Assembly (NCBI GenBank): GCA_044340025.1
Contig: JBIIUJ010000100.1
Location: 1 to 9,628, forward strand
Direction of reading: 5' to 3'
Source of the DNA: JBIIUJ01 sp044340025
GTDB lineage: Bacteria; Pseudomonadota; Alphaproteobacteria; Caulobacterales; Aquidulcibacteraceae
Length of the DNA stretch: 9,628 bases
Below the pieces are notes generated by a model, which worked only from the letters and a program-made list of their open reading frames with translations, made no database searches and was not told the DNA's origin. Both the position numbers and the translations under genes were made by a program. Below, in pieces: positions 1 through 7,079 of the stretch (within the stretch, counting starts at the first letter, position 1; every line of letters starts with the position of its first letter).

Positions 1-36
1 GGACCGAGCGTTTCGGCGGGGGCTAAAGCCCAGGAC

Positions 37-900
37 ATGTCTTCGCCTGTTCCCCAGCATCTCCCCCGCCTTGAGGCGGTTCACGACCACTATGACCTGC
101 TGCTCTGCGACATCTGGGGCGTGATCCATAACGGGCGGGCGGCCTTTGCGCCGGCCTGCGATGCGCTGGCGGCCTTCCGCGCGACGGGCAAGCCGGTGCT
201 GCTGATCTCCAACGCGCCGCGGCCCTCTGTCGTGATCCCGCCGCAGCTGGAGCATCTGGGCGTGCGCCGCGACGCCTGGGACGCCATCGTCACTTCAGGC
301 GACGCCACCCGCGCCGAGATCGCCGCGCGCGGCCCAAACGCCTATCGGATCGGTCCGGACAAGGATTCCGGCCTCTATGACGGGCTCGAGGTGGATTTTC
401 TCCGGGCCGAGCGCGCCGATTATGTGATCTGCACCGGCCTGCGCGATGAACTGGCCGAGGGGCCGGAAGACTATCGCGCCGAGTTCGAGCGCCTGATCGG
501 GCTGGGGCTGCCCATGGTCTGCGCCAATCCCGACAAGATCGTCCAGTTTGGCGACCGGGCGATCTATTGCGCGGGCGCGCTTGCCGATCTCTACGCCCGG
601 ATGGGCGGGACGACCGTGATGGCGGGCAAGCCCTTTGCGCCCATCTATGAGCTGGCGCTGCGCGAGGCCGGCGCGCTTCTGGGGCGGGCGCCCGATCGGG
701 CGCGCATCCTCGCCATCGGCGACGGACTGGGCACCGATGTGGCCGGCGCTGCCGGGCAGGGGATTGATTGCCTGCTGGTGGCAAGCGGGATCCACGCCGC
801 CGCGATGCACGGGGCGGCGGGCTTCAGCCCCGCGCGCGCCACGGCGCTGCTTTCCGAACAGGGACTGTTTGCGCGCTACGTCGCCGAGGCGCTCGCCTGA
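37..900 (+). CDS. HAD superfamily class IIA hydrolase (TIGR01459-like)
   Basis: The 287-residue protein has the haloacid dehalogenase fold with a class IIA cap. Motif I is CDIWGVIHNG, with the nucleophile at Asp25. Motif II is LLISNA, with Ser58. The Lys motif is AGKPF, Lys198. The acidic motif is IGDGLGTD, Asp229 and Asp234. The stretch ISNAPRPS and the motif order match, as I recall, the alphaproteobacterial family TIGR01459, whose substrate is not known. Length is normal for that family. In most HAD phosphatases motif I reads DxD; here the second Asp is Trp27, which seems to be typical of this family and makes ordinary phosphatase activity uncertain. No signal peptide or membrane segment is visible, so it is probably cytosolic. 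The ATG at 37 is chosen because conserved sequence begins about 20 residues later; the AGGA just before it lies unusually close. In related bacteria this gene often neighbours ribF, which would lie outside this window. Confidence 0.85.
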   Translation: MSSPVPQHLPRLEAVHDHYDLLLCDIWGVIHNGRAAFAPACDALAAFRATGKPVLLISNAPRPSVVIPPQLEHLGVRRDAWDAIVTSGDATRAEIAARGPNAYRIGPDKDSGLYDGLEVDFLRAERADYVICTGLRDELAEGPEDYRAEFERLIGLGLPMVCANPDKIVQFGDRAIYCAGALADLYARMGGTTVMAGKPFAPIYELALREAGALLGRAPDRARILAIGDGLGTDVAGAAGQGIDCLLVASGIHAAAMHGAAGFSPARATALLSEQGLFARYVAEALA

Positions 901-1054
901 CCGCCAGAATGTTGGTGAATCGAGCCTGAAAGAAATACAAGTGAATTCAGGGGGTCGTGTGAACGATATCCCAACTGCTGCGGTGTAACTTGGGCGAGCT
1001 TCGGCGGGGGAAACAGCTGCCGAGCTTGTCGCTAGCAGCAAGTAGGAGCCTCAC
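901..1054 (+). promoter_or_regulatory. Upstream region of the pilin gene
   Basis: This 154-bp gap between the HAD gene and the pilin gene must hold the pilin promoter. One GANTC site, GAATC at 917-921, is present; GANTC is the methylation site of CcrM, a cell-cycle methylase of alphaproteobacteria. I see no TTAA-N7-TTAA CtrA box and no clear -35/-10 pair. A small dyad GTGAATTCAG lies at 941-950. The leader is long enough to carry regulation, but nothing specific can be claimed. Confidence 0.4.
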
Positions 1055-1243
1055 ATGAGCAAGTTCTTTGCGAAACTCCGGAAGGACGAAAAAGGCGCCA
1101 CGGCCATCGAGTATGGCCTGATCGCCGCCCTGATCGCGGTCGCCATCATCGGCGGTCTCGGCACCCTCGGTGGCAACCTCGACGGCACGTTCAACGACGT
1201 GGCCGACGCGGTTGGCGGCGAAGCAGCCCCTCCGGCTGAATAA
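1055..1243 (+). CDS. Flp family type IVb pilin
   Basis: A 62-residue prepilin of the Flp/PilA type, the subunit of Tad pili used for surface attachment. Residues 1-14 are a short basic leader ending KDEKG. A prepilin peptidase would cut between Gly14 and Ala15, leaving ATAIEYGLIAALIAVAI, with the conserved Glu at mature position 5 and Tyr at 6. Residues 15-40 form the hydrophobic helix that both crosses the membrane and packs the filament. The tail is short and acidic and ends with a Pro/Ala-rich stretch. The start has a good ribosome binding site, AGGAG at 1044-1048. The gene stands alone, with its own 154-bp upstream region and a strong terminator, and no cpa or tad assembly gene is present here. 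Assembly must therefore rely on a Tad locus elsewhere. The family call is very secure; whether it is the main pilin or a spare copy cannot be told. Confidence 0.95.
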   Translation: MSKFFAKLRKDEKGATAIEYGLIAALIAVAIIGGLGTLGGNLDGTFNDVADAVGGEAAPPAE

Positions 1244-1330
1244 GAAGCGGCTGACAGTCGCAGCGCGATGGGCCCGGGCCCGTCGCGCCTTGCGGCCCAA
1301 CCGTTCGGCGCTCTTGCGGGCGCCAGGCGA

Positions 1331-1360
1331 GACCCCGCTTCGGCGGGGTCTTTTGCGTTT
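1331..1360 (+). terminator. Rho-independent terminator of the pilin gene
   Basis: A perfect 8-bp GC-rich stem, GACCCCGC at 1331-1338 and GCGGGGTC at 1343-1350, is closed by a TTCG tetraloop and followed by TTTTGCGTTT. It lies 87 bp past the pilin stop codon. The T-tract is on the plus strand only, so it terminates the pilin transcript. It would not serve the convergent oxidoreductase gene, which ends at 1381. Confidence 0.92.
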
Positions 1361-1380
1361 GAGGATGAGCGCGCAAGCCC

Positions 1381-4300
1381 TCACGCCGCCGCCTCCGCTG
1401 GCGCATATTGCGCAAGCAGGATGGCCAGCCGGGCCCGAGCGGCCTGGGCCGCCTTCTCCTTCACCGGGCCGAAGCCACGGATCTGATCAGGAAGGTTTGC
1501 GATCTCGATCGCTTGTCTGTGCGTGGCTGGCGTCAGCCCGGCGATCAGGCGGGTCACGGTCGCCTCATATTCTGTGATCAGGGCGCGCTCCATCCGCCGC
1601 TCGGCGGTGACGCCAAAGGGGTCCAGCGGGCCGCCACGCAACCGCTTCAGGCGCTTGAGCAGGGCAAAGAGCGCAAACACCCAGGCGCCGAACGCCCTCT
1701 TCGCCGGCCGCCCCGTTGCGGGATCGGCTTTCGCCGGCAAGGGCGGGGCGAGCCAGACCTTCAGCGTCAGCTTGCCGGAGAAGGCCTGCCTCAAGGAATC
1801 CTGAAAAGCCCCGCTCGTGTAGAGACGGGCGACCTCGTATTCGTCCTTGTAGCTCATCAGCTTGGCCAGATTGACCGCCACTGCGCGCGTCAGGCCGTCG
1901 CCGAGGCCCAGCGCATGCTCGGCTGCGCGCACGCGGGCCACGACCTGCTCCCAGCGGCCAGCCCAGGCGCTGTCCTGATAGGCGATGAGGTGGTCCCGGC
2001 GGTGGGCGATCAGTGCGTCCAGCGGCAAAGCGGGCGGTGGAACGCGCGGCGGAGCCAGAGCGCGCAGCCGGCCAGGATCGTGGGCGGCGAGCCGGCCCAG
2101 ATCGAACGCCAGCATGTTTTCCTTCACCGCTGCGCGATTCAGCTTGATGGCCCGGTACAGCCCCCGCAGCGAAACCGGCACAAGCCCGCGCTGCCAGGCA
2201 AAGCCCAGCATGATCATGTTCGAATAGAGCGCATCATAGAGATAGGCTTCAGCCAGGGTCTCTGCGTTCACGAGCCCCAAGTCCAGCACGGCGGCGTTGA
2301 GCCGGCGCTGCAAGTCCCGATTGTCGAAACGGGCGTTGCGGTCGAACACGAATTCGCTGGTGGGCGTCACGTCGGCATTGGCTGCTGCATGGGTGGTCTG
2401 GCTGCACAGCAGGCCCAGCGCATCGAGATTGGTCGCCACGATCAGGTCGCCTGCGATCAGCACGTCGGCTCCTGCCGGCGGCACGCGGCCCGAGCGGATG
2501 GCGTCCGGTTCCTGTGCGATCCGCACATGGCTGATGACAGCTCCGCCTTTCTGGGCGAGGCCGGTCATGTCCAGCGTGCTGGCCGCCTTGCCATCGACAT
2601 GGGCCGCCATACCAATGATCGCCGCCGCCGTCGTGACGCCGGCGCCGCCAACCCCGGTCAGGATCAGATTGCGCGGGCGCGACAGGTCCATCGGCTCCGG
2701 CATCGGCAGCAGGCTGGCGTCGAACGCTGGGCGGGGGCTGGCGCGTTTGGCGTTCACTCCGCCGGTGATGGTGACAAAGCTGGGGCAGAAGCCATCCACG
2801 CAGCGCAGATCCTGATTGCAGGAGCTCTGAACGATCACCCTCTTGGTCCCGAACTCTGTCTCGATCGGGTGGATGGACAGGCAGTTGGACTGTTTCGAGC
2901 AATCGCCGCAGCCTTCGCACACGGCGGTGTTGATGAAGGTGCGCTTAGCGGACGCCTTCATCAGGCCGCGCTTGATCCGGCGGCGCTTTTCGGTGGCGCA
3001 GACCTGATCATAGATCAGGACGCTGACGCCCTTGGTCTCGCGCAGGCGGCGCTGCACCGCATCAAGCTGCGTGCGCGGATAGACCCGCACTTCCGGATCG
3101 AGCCGCACGCCGACATAGCGGGTCGGATCATCAGCCACGATCACGACCCTGGCGACGCCTTCACCCAGAAGCTGTCGGGCGATCTGGGGCACGGACTGCC
3201 CGCTCTCGGTGCGCTGACCGCCCGTCATCGCCACCGCGTCGTTAAACAGAAGCTTGTAGGTGAGGGTGGCGCCGCCCGCCACCGCCGCGCGGATCGCCAG
3301 CGATCCCGAGTGGGAATAGGTGCCGTCGCCCAGATTGACGAAGATATGGCTCTCTTCTGTGAAGGGCGCCTGGCCCAGCCAGCCCACGCCTTCCCCGCCC
3401 ATCTGGCTCGTCATGTCGGTTTGCCGGTCGGGCATGAAGGTCGCCATGTAATGGCAGCCGATCCCGGCAAGCGCGCGCGAGCCCTCGGGGACGACGGTGG
3501 AGGTGTTGTGCGGGCAGCCCGAACAATAGTGCGGCTTGCGGTGCACGCTGGCCTCCAGCGCGCCTGCCCGCTCCTGGGCTGCGCCGACGCGCGCGAGATA
3601 GGCCTGCGCCCGCTCCCGGTGCGGCCCGTCCGGCAGGAGGCCGAACAGCGCCTCCGCAAGCACGGGGATGGAGATCGAGCCCGTCACAGGCAGCAGCGGC
3701 GCGCCCGCCGCATCCGTTTTGCCGATCACGCGCGGCCGGCGCCCGTCCGGCAGGGCGTAGAGCGCATCGCGGATCTGAGGCTCGATCAGGGCACGCTTGT
3801 GCTCCACCACCAGCAGGGTCTCGATCCCAGCGGCGAAGGCGCGCAGGCCCTCCGGCTCCAGCGGCCAGGGCATCGCCACCTTGTAAAGCGCAAGGCCAAG
3901 ACCGGCGGCGGCCTCTGGCGACAGGCCGATCGCGTCCAGCGCTTCCAACACGTCGCGCACCGCCTGCCCGGTGGCGACCACGCCAAGCCTTGGGCGGGGG
4001 CTGTCGATCACAACGCGGTCGAGCCCGTTGGCGCGCACATAGGCCCGCGCGGCCGGCAGCCTGAACTGGCGCAGGCGCGCCTCCTTGGCCATCGGCTCAT
4101 CGCCGCGCCGGATGGAAAGCCCGCCGGGCGGCATCTCGATTGCTGGCAGGGTGAAGGAGAGGCGGCCCGGATCGACCCGGATCACCGCGCTTGAATCCAT
4201 CGTGTCGGCAAGCGCGATCAGGCCGGTCCAAAGCCCGCTGAACCGGCTCATCGCCCAGCCATGCAGCCCGAAGTCCAGCACGTCCTGAATGCTCGCCGGG

Positions 4301-4815
4301 CTGAGCACCGGCATTTCGGCGTCCATGAACGCGAATTCGGACTGGGACGGCAAAGTGGAGCTCTTGCAGGCGTGATCGTCGCCCGCCACCGCCAGCACGC
4401 CGCCATGGGCCGCCGCGCCGGCGAAATTGGCGTGCTTGAACACGTCGCCGGTGCGGTCCACGCCGGGCGCCTTGCCATACCAGAGGCCGAAGACGCCCTG
4501 AAACCGGGCGCCGGGAAACAGGCCGAGCTGCTGGCTGCCCCAGACCGCAGTCGCCCCCAGATCCTCGTTCAGGCCCGGTTGCGCCACAATGTCGTGCGCT
4601 TTCAACAGAGCACTGGCGCGATCGAGTTGCTGATCGTAACCGCCGAGCGGGCTGCCCCGATAGCCCGAGATGTAGCCGGCGGTGTTCAGGCCGGCGCGCC
4701 GGTCCGCCCGTTTCTGATCCAGCGGCAGCCGCACCAGCGCCTGCACCCCCGACAGCATGACCATGCCGTCTTCCTGGGTATAGCGGTCCTCGAGCGCGAT
4801 CTCGCGATGCTTCAT
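1381..4815 (-). CDS. Indolepyruvate ferredoxin oxidoreductase family protein, alpha and gamma domains fused
   Basis: The 1144-residue enzyme should convert aryl-pyruvates, formed by transamination of aromatic amino acids, plus CoA into the acyl-CoA and CO2, passing electrons to ferredoxin. Residues 1-230 form the first thiamine-diphosphate half, with GYISGYRGSPLGGY at 48-60. Residues 430-600 form the second half, with CSGC at 431-434 and the cofactor motif GDGTYSHSG (496-504) followed by NDAVAMTGGQ (525-534). A Cys-rich insert follows (C633, C636, C639, C645, C666, C672, C677), likely an Fe-S site. The gamma domain starts at about 715 with LTGVGGAGVTT. Residues from about 930 match the C-terminal extension of proteobacterial fused forms (DUF6537, as I recall). 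The frame is open to 4959, but ATG 4815 has GGAGGT nine bases upstream, and the conserved sequence starts there. The divergent Lrp-type gene is the probable regulator. The exact 2-oxoacid substrate is inferred from the family. Confidence 0.93.
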   Translation of the reverse strand: MKHREIALEDRYTQEDGMVMLSGVQALVRLPLDQKRADRRAGLNTAGYISGYRGSPLGGYDQQLDRASALLKAHDIVAQPGLNEDLGATAVWGSQQLGLFPGARFQGVFGLWYGKAPGVDRTGDVFKHANFAGAAAHGGVLAVAGDDHACKSSTLPSQSEFAFMDAEMPVLSPASIQDVLDFGLHGWAMSRFSGLWTGLIALADTMDSSAVIRVDPGRLSFTLPAIEMPPGGLSIRRGDEPMAKEARLRQFRLPAARAYVRANGLDRVVIDSPRPRLGVVATGQAVRDVLEALDAIGLSPEAAAGLGLALYKVAMPWPLEPEGLRAFAAGIETLLVVEHKRALIEPQIRDALYALPDGRRPRVIGKTDAAGAPLLPVTGSISIPVLAEALFGLLPDGPHRERAQAYLARVGAAQERAGALEASVHRKPHYCSGCPHNTSTVVPEGSRALAGIGCHYMATFMPDRQTDMTSQMGGEGVGWLGQAPFTEESHIFVNLGDGTYSHSGSLAIRAAVAGGATLTYKLLFNDAVAMTGGQRTESGQSVPQIARQLLGEGVARVVIVADDPTRYVGVRLDPEVRVYPRTQLDAVQRRLRETKGVSVLIYDQVCATEKRRRIKRGLMKASAKRTFINTAVCEGCGDCSKQSNCLSIHPIETEFGTKRVIVQSSCNQDLRCVDGFCPSFVTITGGVNAKRASPRPAFDASLLPMPEPMDLSRPRNLILTGVGGAGVTTAAAIIGMAAHVDGKAASTLDMTGLAQKGGAVISHVRIAQEPDAIRSGRVPPAGADVLIAGDLIVATNLDALGLLCSQTTHAAANADVTPTSEFVFDRNARFDNRDLQRRLNAAVLDLGLVNAETLAEAYLYDALYSNMIMLGFAWQRGLVPVSLRGLYRAIKLNRAAVKENMLAFDLGRLAAHDPGRLRALAPPRVPPPALPLDALIAHRRDHLIAYQDSAWAGRWEQVVARVRAAEHALGLGDGLTRAVAVNLAKLMSYKDEYEVARLYTSGAFQDSLRQAFSGKLTLKVWLAPPLPAKADPATGRPAKRAFGAWVFALFALLKRLKRLRGGPLDPFGVTAERRMERALITEYEATVTRLIAGLTPATHRQAIEIANLPDQIRGFGPVKEKAAQAARARLAILLAQYAPAEAAA

Positions 4816-4957
4816 GGTGGCTTGACCTCCCGACGGGCTCGCTGGAGCTTTGGGGGCATTGTTTCCCAAGCGGGCGGAAAATGCTTGCCTCATTGTGCCG
4901 GTCTGTGCAGGCTTTGCGAAACGGCGGCAGCACGATCGCCGGAGCGGGAGGGAAAAC
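4816..4957. promoter_or_regulatory. Divergent control region between the oxidoreductase and lrp-type genes
   Basis: These 142 bp separate two divergent start codons and should hold both promoters and the operator of the Lrp-type protein. An imperfect dyad runs from 4856 to 4884: GCATTGTTTCCC on the left and GGGCGGAAAATGC on the right, symmetric apart from a two-base insertion in the left arm. The word CATTGT occurs at 4857 and again at 4891, 34 bp apart, close to three turns of the helix. That suits a multimeric Lrp/AsnC protein binding one face of the DNA. The -35 and -10 boxes cannot be assigned with confidence. Confidence 0.5.
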
Positions 4958-5443
4958 ATGTCCGAGGAGCTCGACGCGATCGATGCGCGAATTCTCGACC
5001 TGATCCAGAAAGACGCCGGTCTGTCGGTCGCCGAGATCGCCGATCACGTCGGTCTGTCGTCCAGTCCGGCCTGGCGGCGGATCAAGCGGCTTGAGGAGAC
5101 CGGCGTGGTGGAGCGCCGGGTGACGCTGCTGAATCGGGAGGCGCTCGGCCTCAATTTCGAAGTGATGGCGAGCGTGAAGCTGCAATTGCCGTCGCGCGAG
5201 AATCTGGAGCGGTTCGAGGAAGCAGTCGCCGGTTTCCCCGAAGTGGTCGATTGCGTCACGGTCACCGGGGCGGTCGATTACATGGTGCGCGTCATCACCA
5301 CCGACATGCACGCCTACGACGCCTTCCTGCGCGACAAGGTGCTGGCGCTCGGGCTCGTCTCGGACATCCAGAGCAGGATCATCATGCGCGTGACCAAGCG
5401 CACCACGGCGGTGCCGCTGGGGCTGGTCTGCGGTCACGTGTGA
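4958..5443 (+). CDS. Lrp/AsnC family transcriptional regulator
   Basis: A 161-residue regulator of the feast/famine family. It opens with LDAIDARILDLIQKDA, the typical first helix. A winged helix-turn-helix follows at about residues 21-48 (LSVAEIADHVGLSSSPAWRR). The RAM ligand-binding domain runs from about 65 to 150, with the conserved turn VTGAVDYMVRV. Members bind amino acids or related acids and form dimers and octamers that wrap DNA. The ATG at 4958 is chosen over in-frame starts further upstream because it has GGGAGGG just before it and opens the conserved domain exactly. The gene is divergent from the indolepyruvate oxidoreductase, a layout I recall from other alphaproteobacteria. It probably controls that gene in response to an aromatic amino acid or its keto acid, and may also regulate itself; this target is inferred. 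msrA follows 42 bp downstream on the same strand. Confidence 0.93.
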   Translation: MSEELDAIDARILDLIQKDAGLSVAEIADHVGLSSSPAWRRIKRLEETGVVERRVTLLNREALGLNFEVMASVKLQLPSRENLERFEEAVAGFPEVVDCVTVTGAVDYMVRVITTDMHAYDAFLRDKVLALGLVSDIQSRIIMRVTKRTTAVPLGLVCGHV

Positions 5444-5485
5444 TCGGCCCTTCCCGTAAGCGGGCGGCGCGCTAGGCTCTTGCCC

Positions 5486-6067
5486 ATGTTCCGCGCTCTT
5501 CTCACCGCATTGGCCCTTCTTGTGGCGGCCCCAGCCGCCGCCCAGCCGCGCACCGAAACGGCGGTGCTGGCGGGCGGCTGTTTCTGGTGTGTCGAGACCG
5601 ACATGGAAAAGATTCCCGGCGTCATCTCGGTCGTGTCGGGCTATTCGGGCGGGCGCACCCGGAACCCGACCTATCAGGACGTCATCACCGAGACGACCGG
5701 CCACCGCGAAGTGGTGCGCGTGACCTTCGATCCAGCCCGGATCAGCTATGGCGCGCTGCTGGATCGCTACTGGCGCACCGTGGACCCCACCGACGCGGGC
5801 GGTCAGTTCTGTGATCGCGGCGAGAGCTACACCACCGCGGTCTTCGCCACGCCCGCCCAGCGCGCCGAAGCGCTTGCTTCGCTGGAGCGCGCCCAGCGCG
5901 CCCTCGGCCGGCGCATCGTCACGCCGATCCTGCCGGCGGCGCCGTTCTGGGAAGCCGAGGCCTATCACCAGGACTATGCGAAGAAAAACCCGCTGCGCTA
6001 CCGGCTCTATCGTCAGGGGTGCGGGCGGGACGCGCGCGTCAGGGCGCTGTGGGGGTCCCCGAAATGA
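5486..6067 (+). CDS. msrA: Exported peptide-methionine (S)-S-oxide reductase
   Basis: A 193-residue MsrA that reduces the S epimer of methionine sulfoxide in oxidised proteins. Residues 1-20 form a signal peptide: a hydrophobic run, then APAAAQ as the cleavage region. The mature enzyme would therefore act in the periplasm. The catalytic motif is GGCFWC with the nucleophile Cys32. Further family marks are GYSGG (52-56), TGHREVV (71-77), HQDY (161-164) and a C-terminal CGRD with Cys179 as the likely resolving cysteine. The usual stretch after DPT is replaced by DAGGQFCDRGESY, a variant I recall from other exported proteobacterial MsrA proteins. An in-frame TTG lies at 5480, but ATG 5486 gives the cleaner signal peptide. 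The ribosome binding site is weak (AGG at 5474-5476). It could be co-transcribed with the Lrp-type gene 42 bp upstream. Its last 29 bp overlap the convergent oxidoreductase gene. No msrB is present in the window. Confidence 0.94.
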   Translation: MFRALLTALALLVAAPAAAQPRTETAVLAGGCFWCVETDMEKIPGVISVVSGYSGGRTRNPTYQDVITETTGHREVVRVTFDPARISYGALLDRYWRTVDPTDAGGQFCDRGESYTTAVFATPAQRAEALASLERAQRALGRRIVTPILPAAPFWEAEAYHQDYAKKNPLRYRLYRQGCGRDARVRALWGSPK

Positions 6068-7046
6068 TGGCGCGCGCGGTCTGATCGCCAGACAGCCACG
6101 CGCTTTCCACCCGCGCGCCGATGCGCCAGTCGCCGCAGGCCGTGATTTTCAGGTCTGGGTCGTAAAGGCTGGCCGCCGCAACGGGCTTGACCACCTGCGC
6201 ATAGCGCCAGCGGTGGGCCGCCTGCCAGGCGGGGGCGGGCAGGGCAAGACCCGCAGCCCGCCCGAGCGCCGCCCAGAGGTCGCCTGCGATCCGGCTGGGG
6301 TCCTCCTCCAGATGCTGTGCGCTCCAGCCAGGGCTGGCATGCAGCACCCAGGTCTCCGGCCCCGTCCGGCGGGGCTTCGACCGGTCACGCGCCGCCCACG
6401 CCAGCGGGCCAGCCGAAAACCTCGCCCCGTCAAACGCCAGACTCAGCGGCGTCTCCAGCGCATAGAGGCCAGCCCAGCAGGGCGCCGTTCGCGCCGCCGC
6501 GGCCTCCTGCGCCAGGGTGGGAGCGGCGTCTGCGAGCAGCTCGGCGGCCTGCTCTGCCGGAAGGGCGCAGACCACGATCTCCGCCGCTCCCAGATCGGCC
6601 CCGTCTTCGGCGGTCAGGCGCCAGCCGTCGGGCCCGTGCGCCAGCCCCTGCACCCGCACGCCCCAGGCCACATCCAGCCCATCAGCCAGCGCGCGCACCA
6701 GCGCATTCATGCCTGGCGCGCCGACATGGCGCGGCTCGGCCGGCAATGGGCGCGGCGCGCCGGCGGCATCCAGGCTGACGAGCCGTCCTTCCCACTGCGC
6801 CACAGCGCCCGCCAGGGTCAGACGGTCCACCTCGGCGCGGAAGCCAGGGTCCCGGGCGGTGAAGAATTGCGCGCCATGATCGAAGCGCGCCTCACCCAGC
6901 GGCGTCTCCACGCGCCGGGTGGACATCCGCCCGCCGGGCCCGCGCCCCTTGTCGAACACCCGCACCCGAAAGCCCGCCGCGTTCAGGCGCCGCGCACAGG
7001 CAAGCCCTGCCAGGCCCGCCCCGATCACTGCTGCTGAAGCCGCCAT
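6039..7046 (-). CDS. Renalase-like NAD/FAD-dependent oxidoreductase (COG3380 type)
   Basis: A 335-residue flavoprotein. The N-terminus is a Rossmann dinucleotide fold, AVIGAGLAGLACARRL, with Gly9, Gly11 and Gly14 as the GxGxxG set. It is followed by the FAD motif KGRGPGGRMSTRR (33-45) and DHGAQFFTARDPGF (56-69). The C-terminal FAD site is ACGDWRIGARVESAWLSGD (303-321). This arrangement is that of bacterial renalase-like proteins; studied bacterial renalases oxidise the unreactive 2- and 6-dihydro isomers of NAD(P)H. Whether this one does so is inference. No signal peptide is evident. Three Met codons compete for the start, at 7070, 7052 and 7046. ATG 7046 is chosen because GAGG lies six bases before it, while the others have misplaced sites. 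The gene is divergent from the DCC/DUF2256 pair and overlaps msrA tail-to-tail. A family of amine oxidase-like enzymes is the alternative. Confidence 0.85.
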   Translation of the reverse strand: MAASAAVIGAGLAGLACARRLNAAGFRVRVFDKGRGPGGRMSTRRVETPLGEARFDHGAQFFTARDPGFRAEVDRLTLAGAVAQWEGRLVSLDAAGAPRPLPAEPRHVGAPGMNALVRALADGLDVAWGVRVQGLAHGPDGWRLTAEDGADLGAAEIVVCALPAEQAAELLADAAPTLAQEAAAARTAPCWAGLYALETPLSLAFDGARFSAGPLAWAARDRSKPRRTGPETWVLHASPGWSAQHLEEDPSRIAGDLWAALGRAAGLALPAPAWQAAHRWRYAQVVKPVAAASLYDPDLKITACGDWRIGARVESAWLSGDQTARAIISGTPTAP

Positions 7047-7079
7047 CGCCATCCTCGCCGCGCGCGCCATATCTCCGGC

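Noticed and set aside
1..26. Possible 3' end of an upstream gene: eight codons ending GGC TAA at 21-26
   Set aside because: The frame is open to the window edge, but eight codons are too few to tell a real gene end from chance.
901..1054. CtrA-controlled pilin promoter, as for Caulobacter pilA
   Set aside because: No TTAA-N7-TTAA or close variant is found; only a single GANTC site supports cell-cycle control.
1408..4194. Very long open frame (over 900 codons) on the plus strand opposite the indolepyruvate oxidoreductase gene
   Set aside because: Its translation is rich in Arg, His, Gln and Ala, with no recognisable domain, and it is exactly antisense to a gene with strong family motifs. High GC content keeps such shadow frames open.
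4816..4959. Longer oxidoreductase start at 4959, adding 48 residues
   Set aside because: It would overlap the lrp start region and consume the whole divergent promoter region; the added residues are not conserved in type, and ATG 4815 has GGAGGT upstream.
4097..5968. Long open frame on the minus strand across the lrp and msrA genes
   Set aside because: It lies antisense to two well-supported genes, has low-complexity Arg/His-rich translation, and lacks a plausible start or domain.
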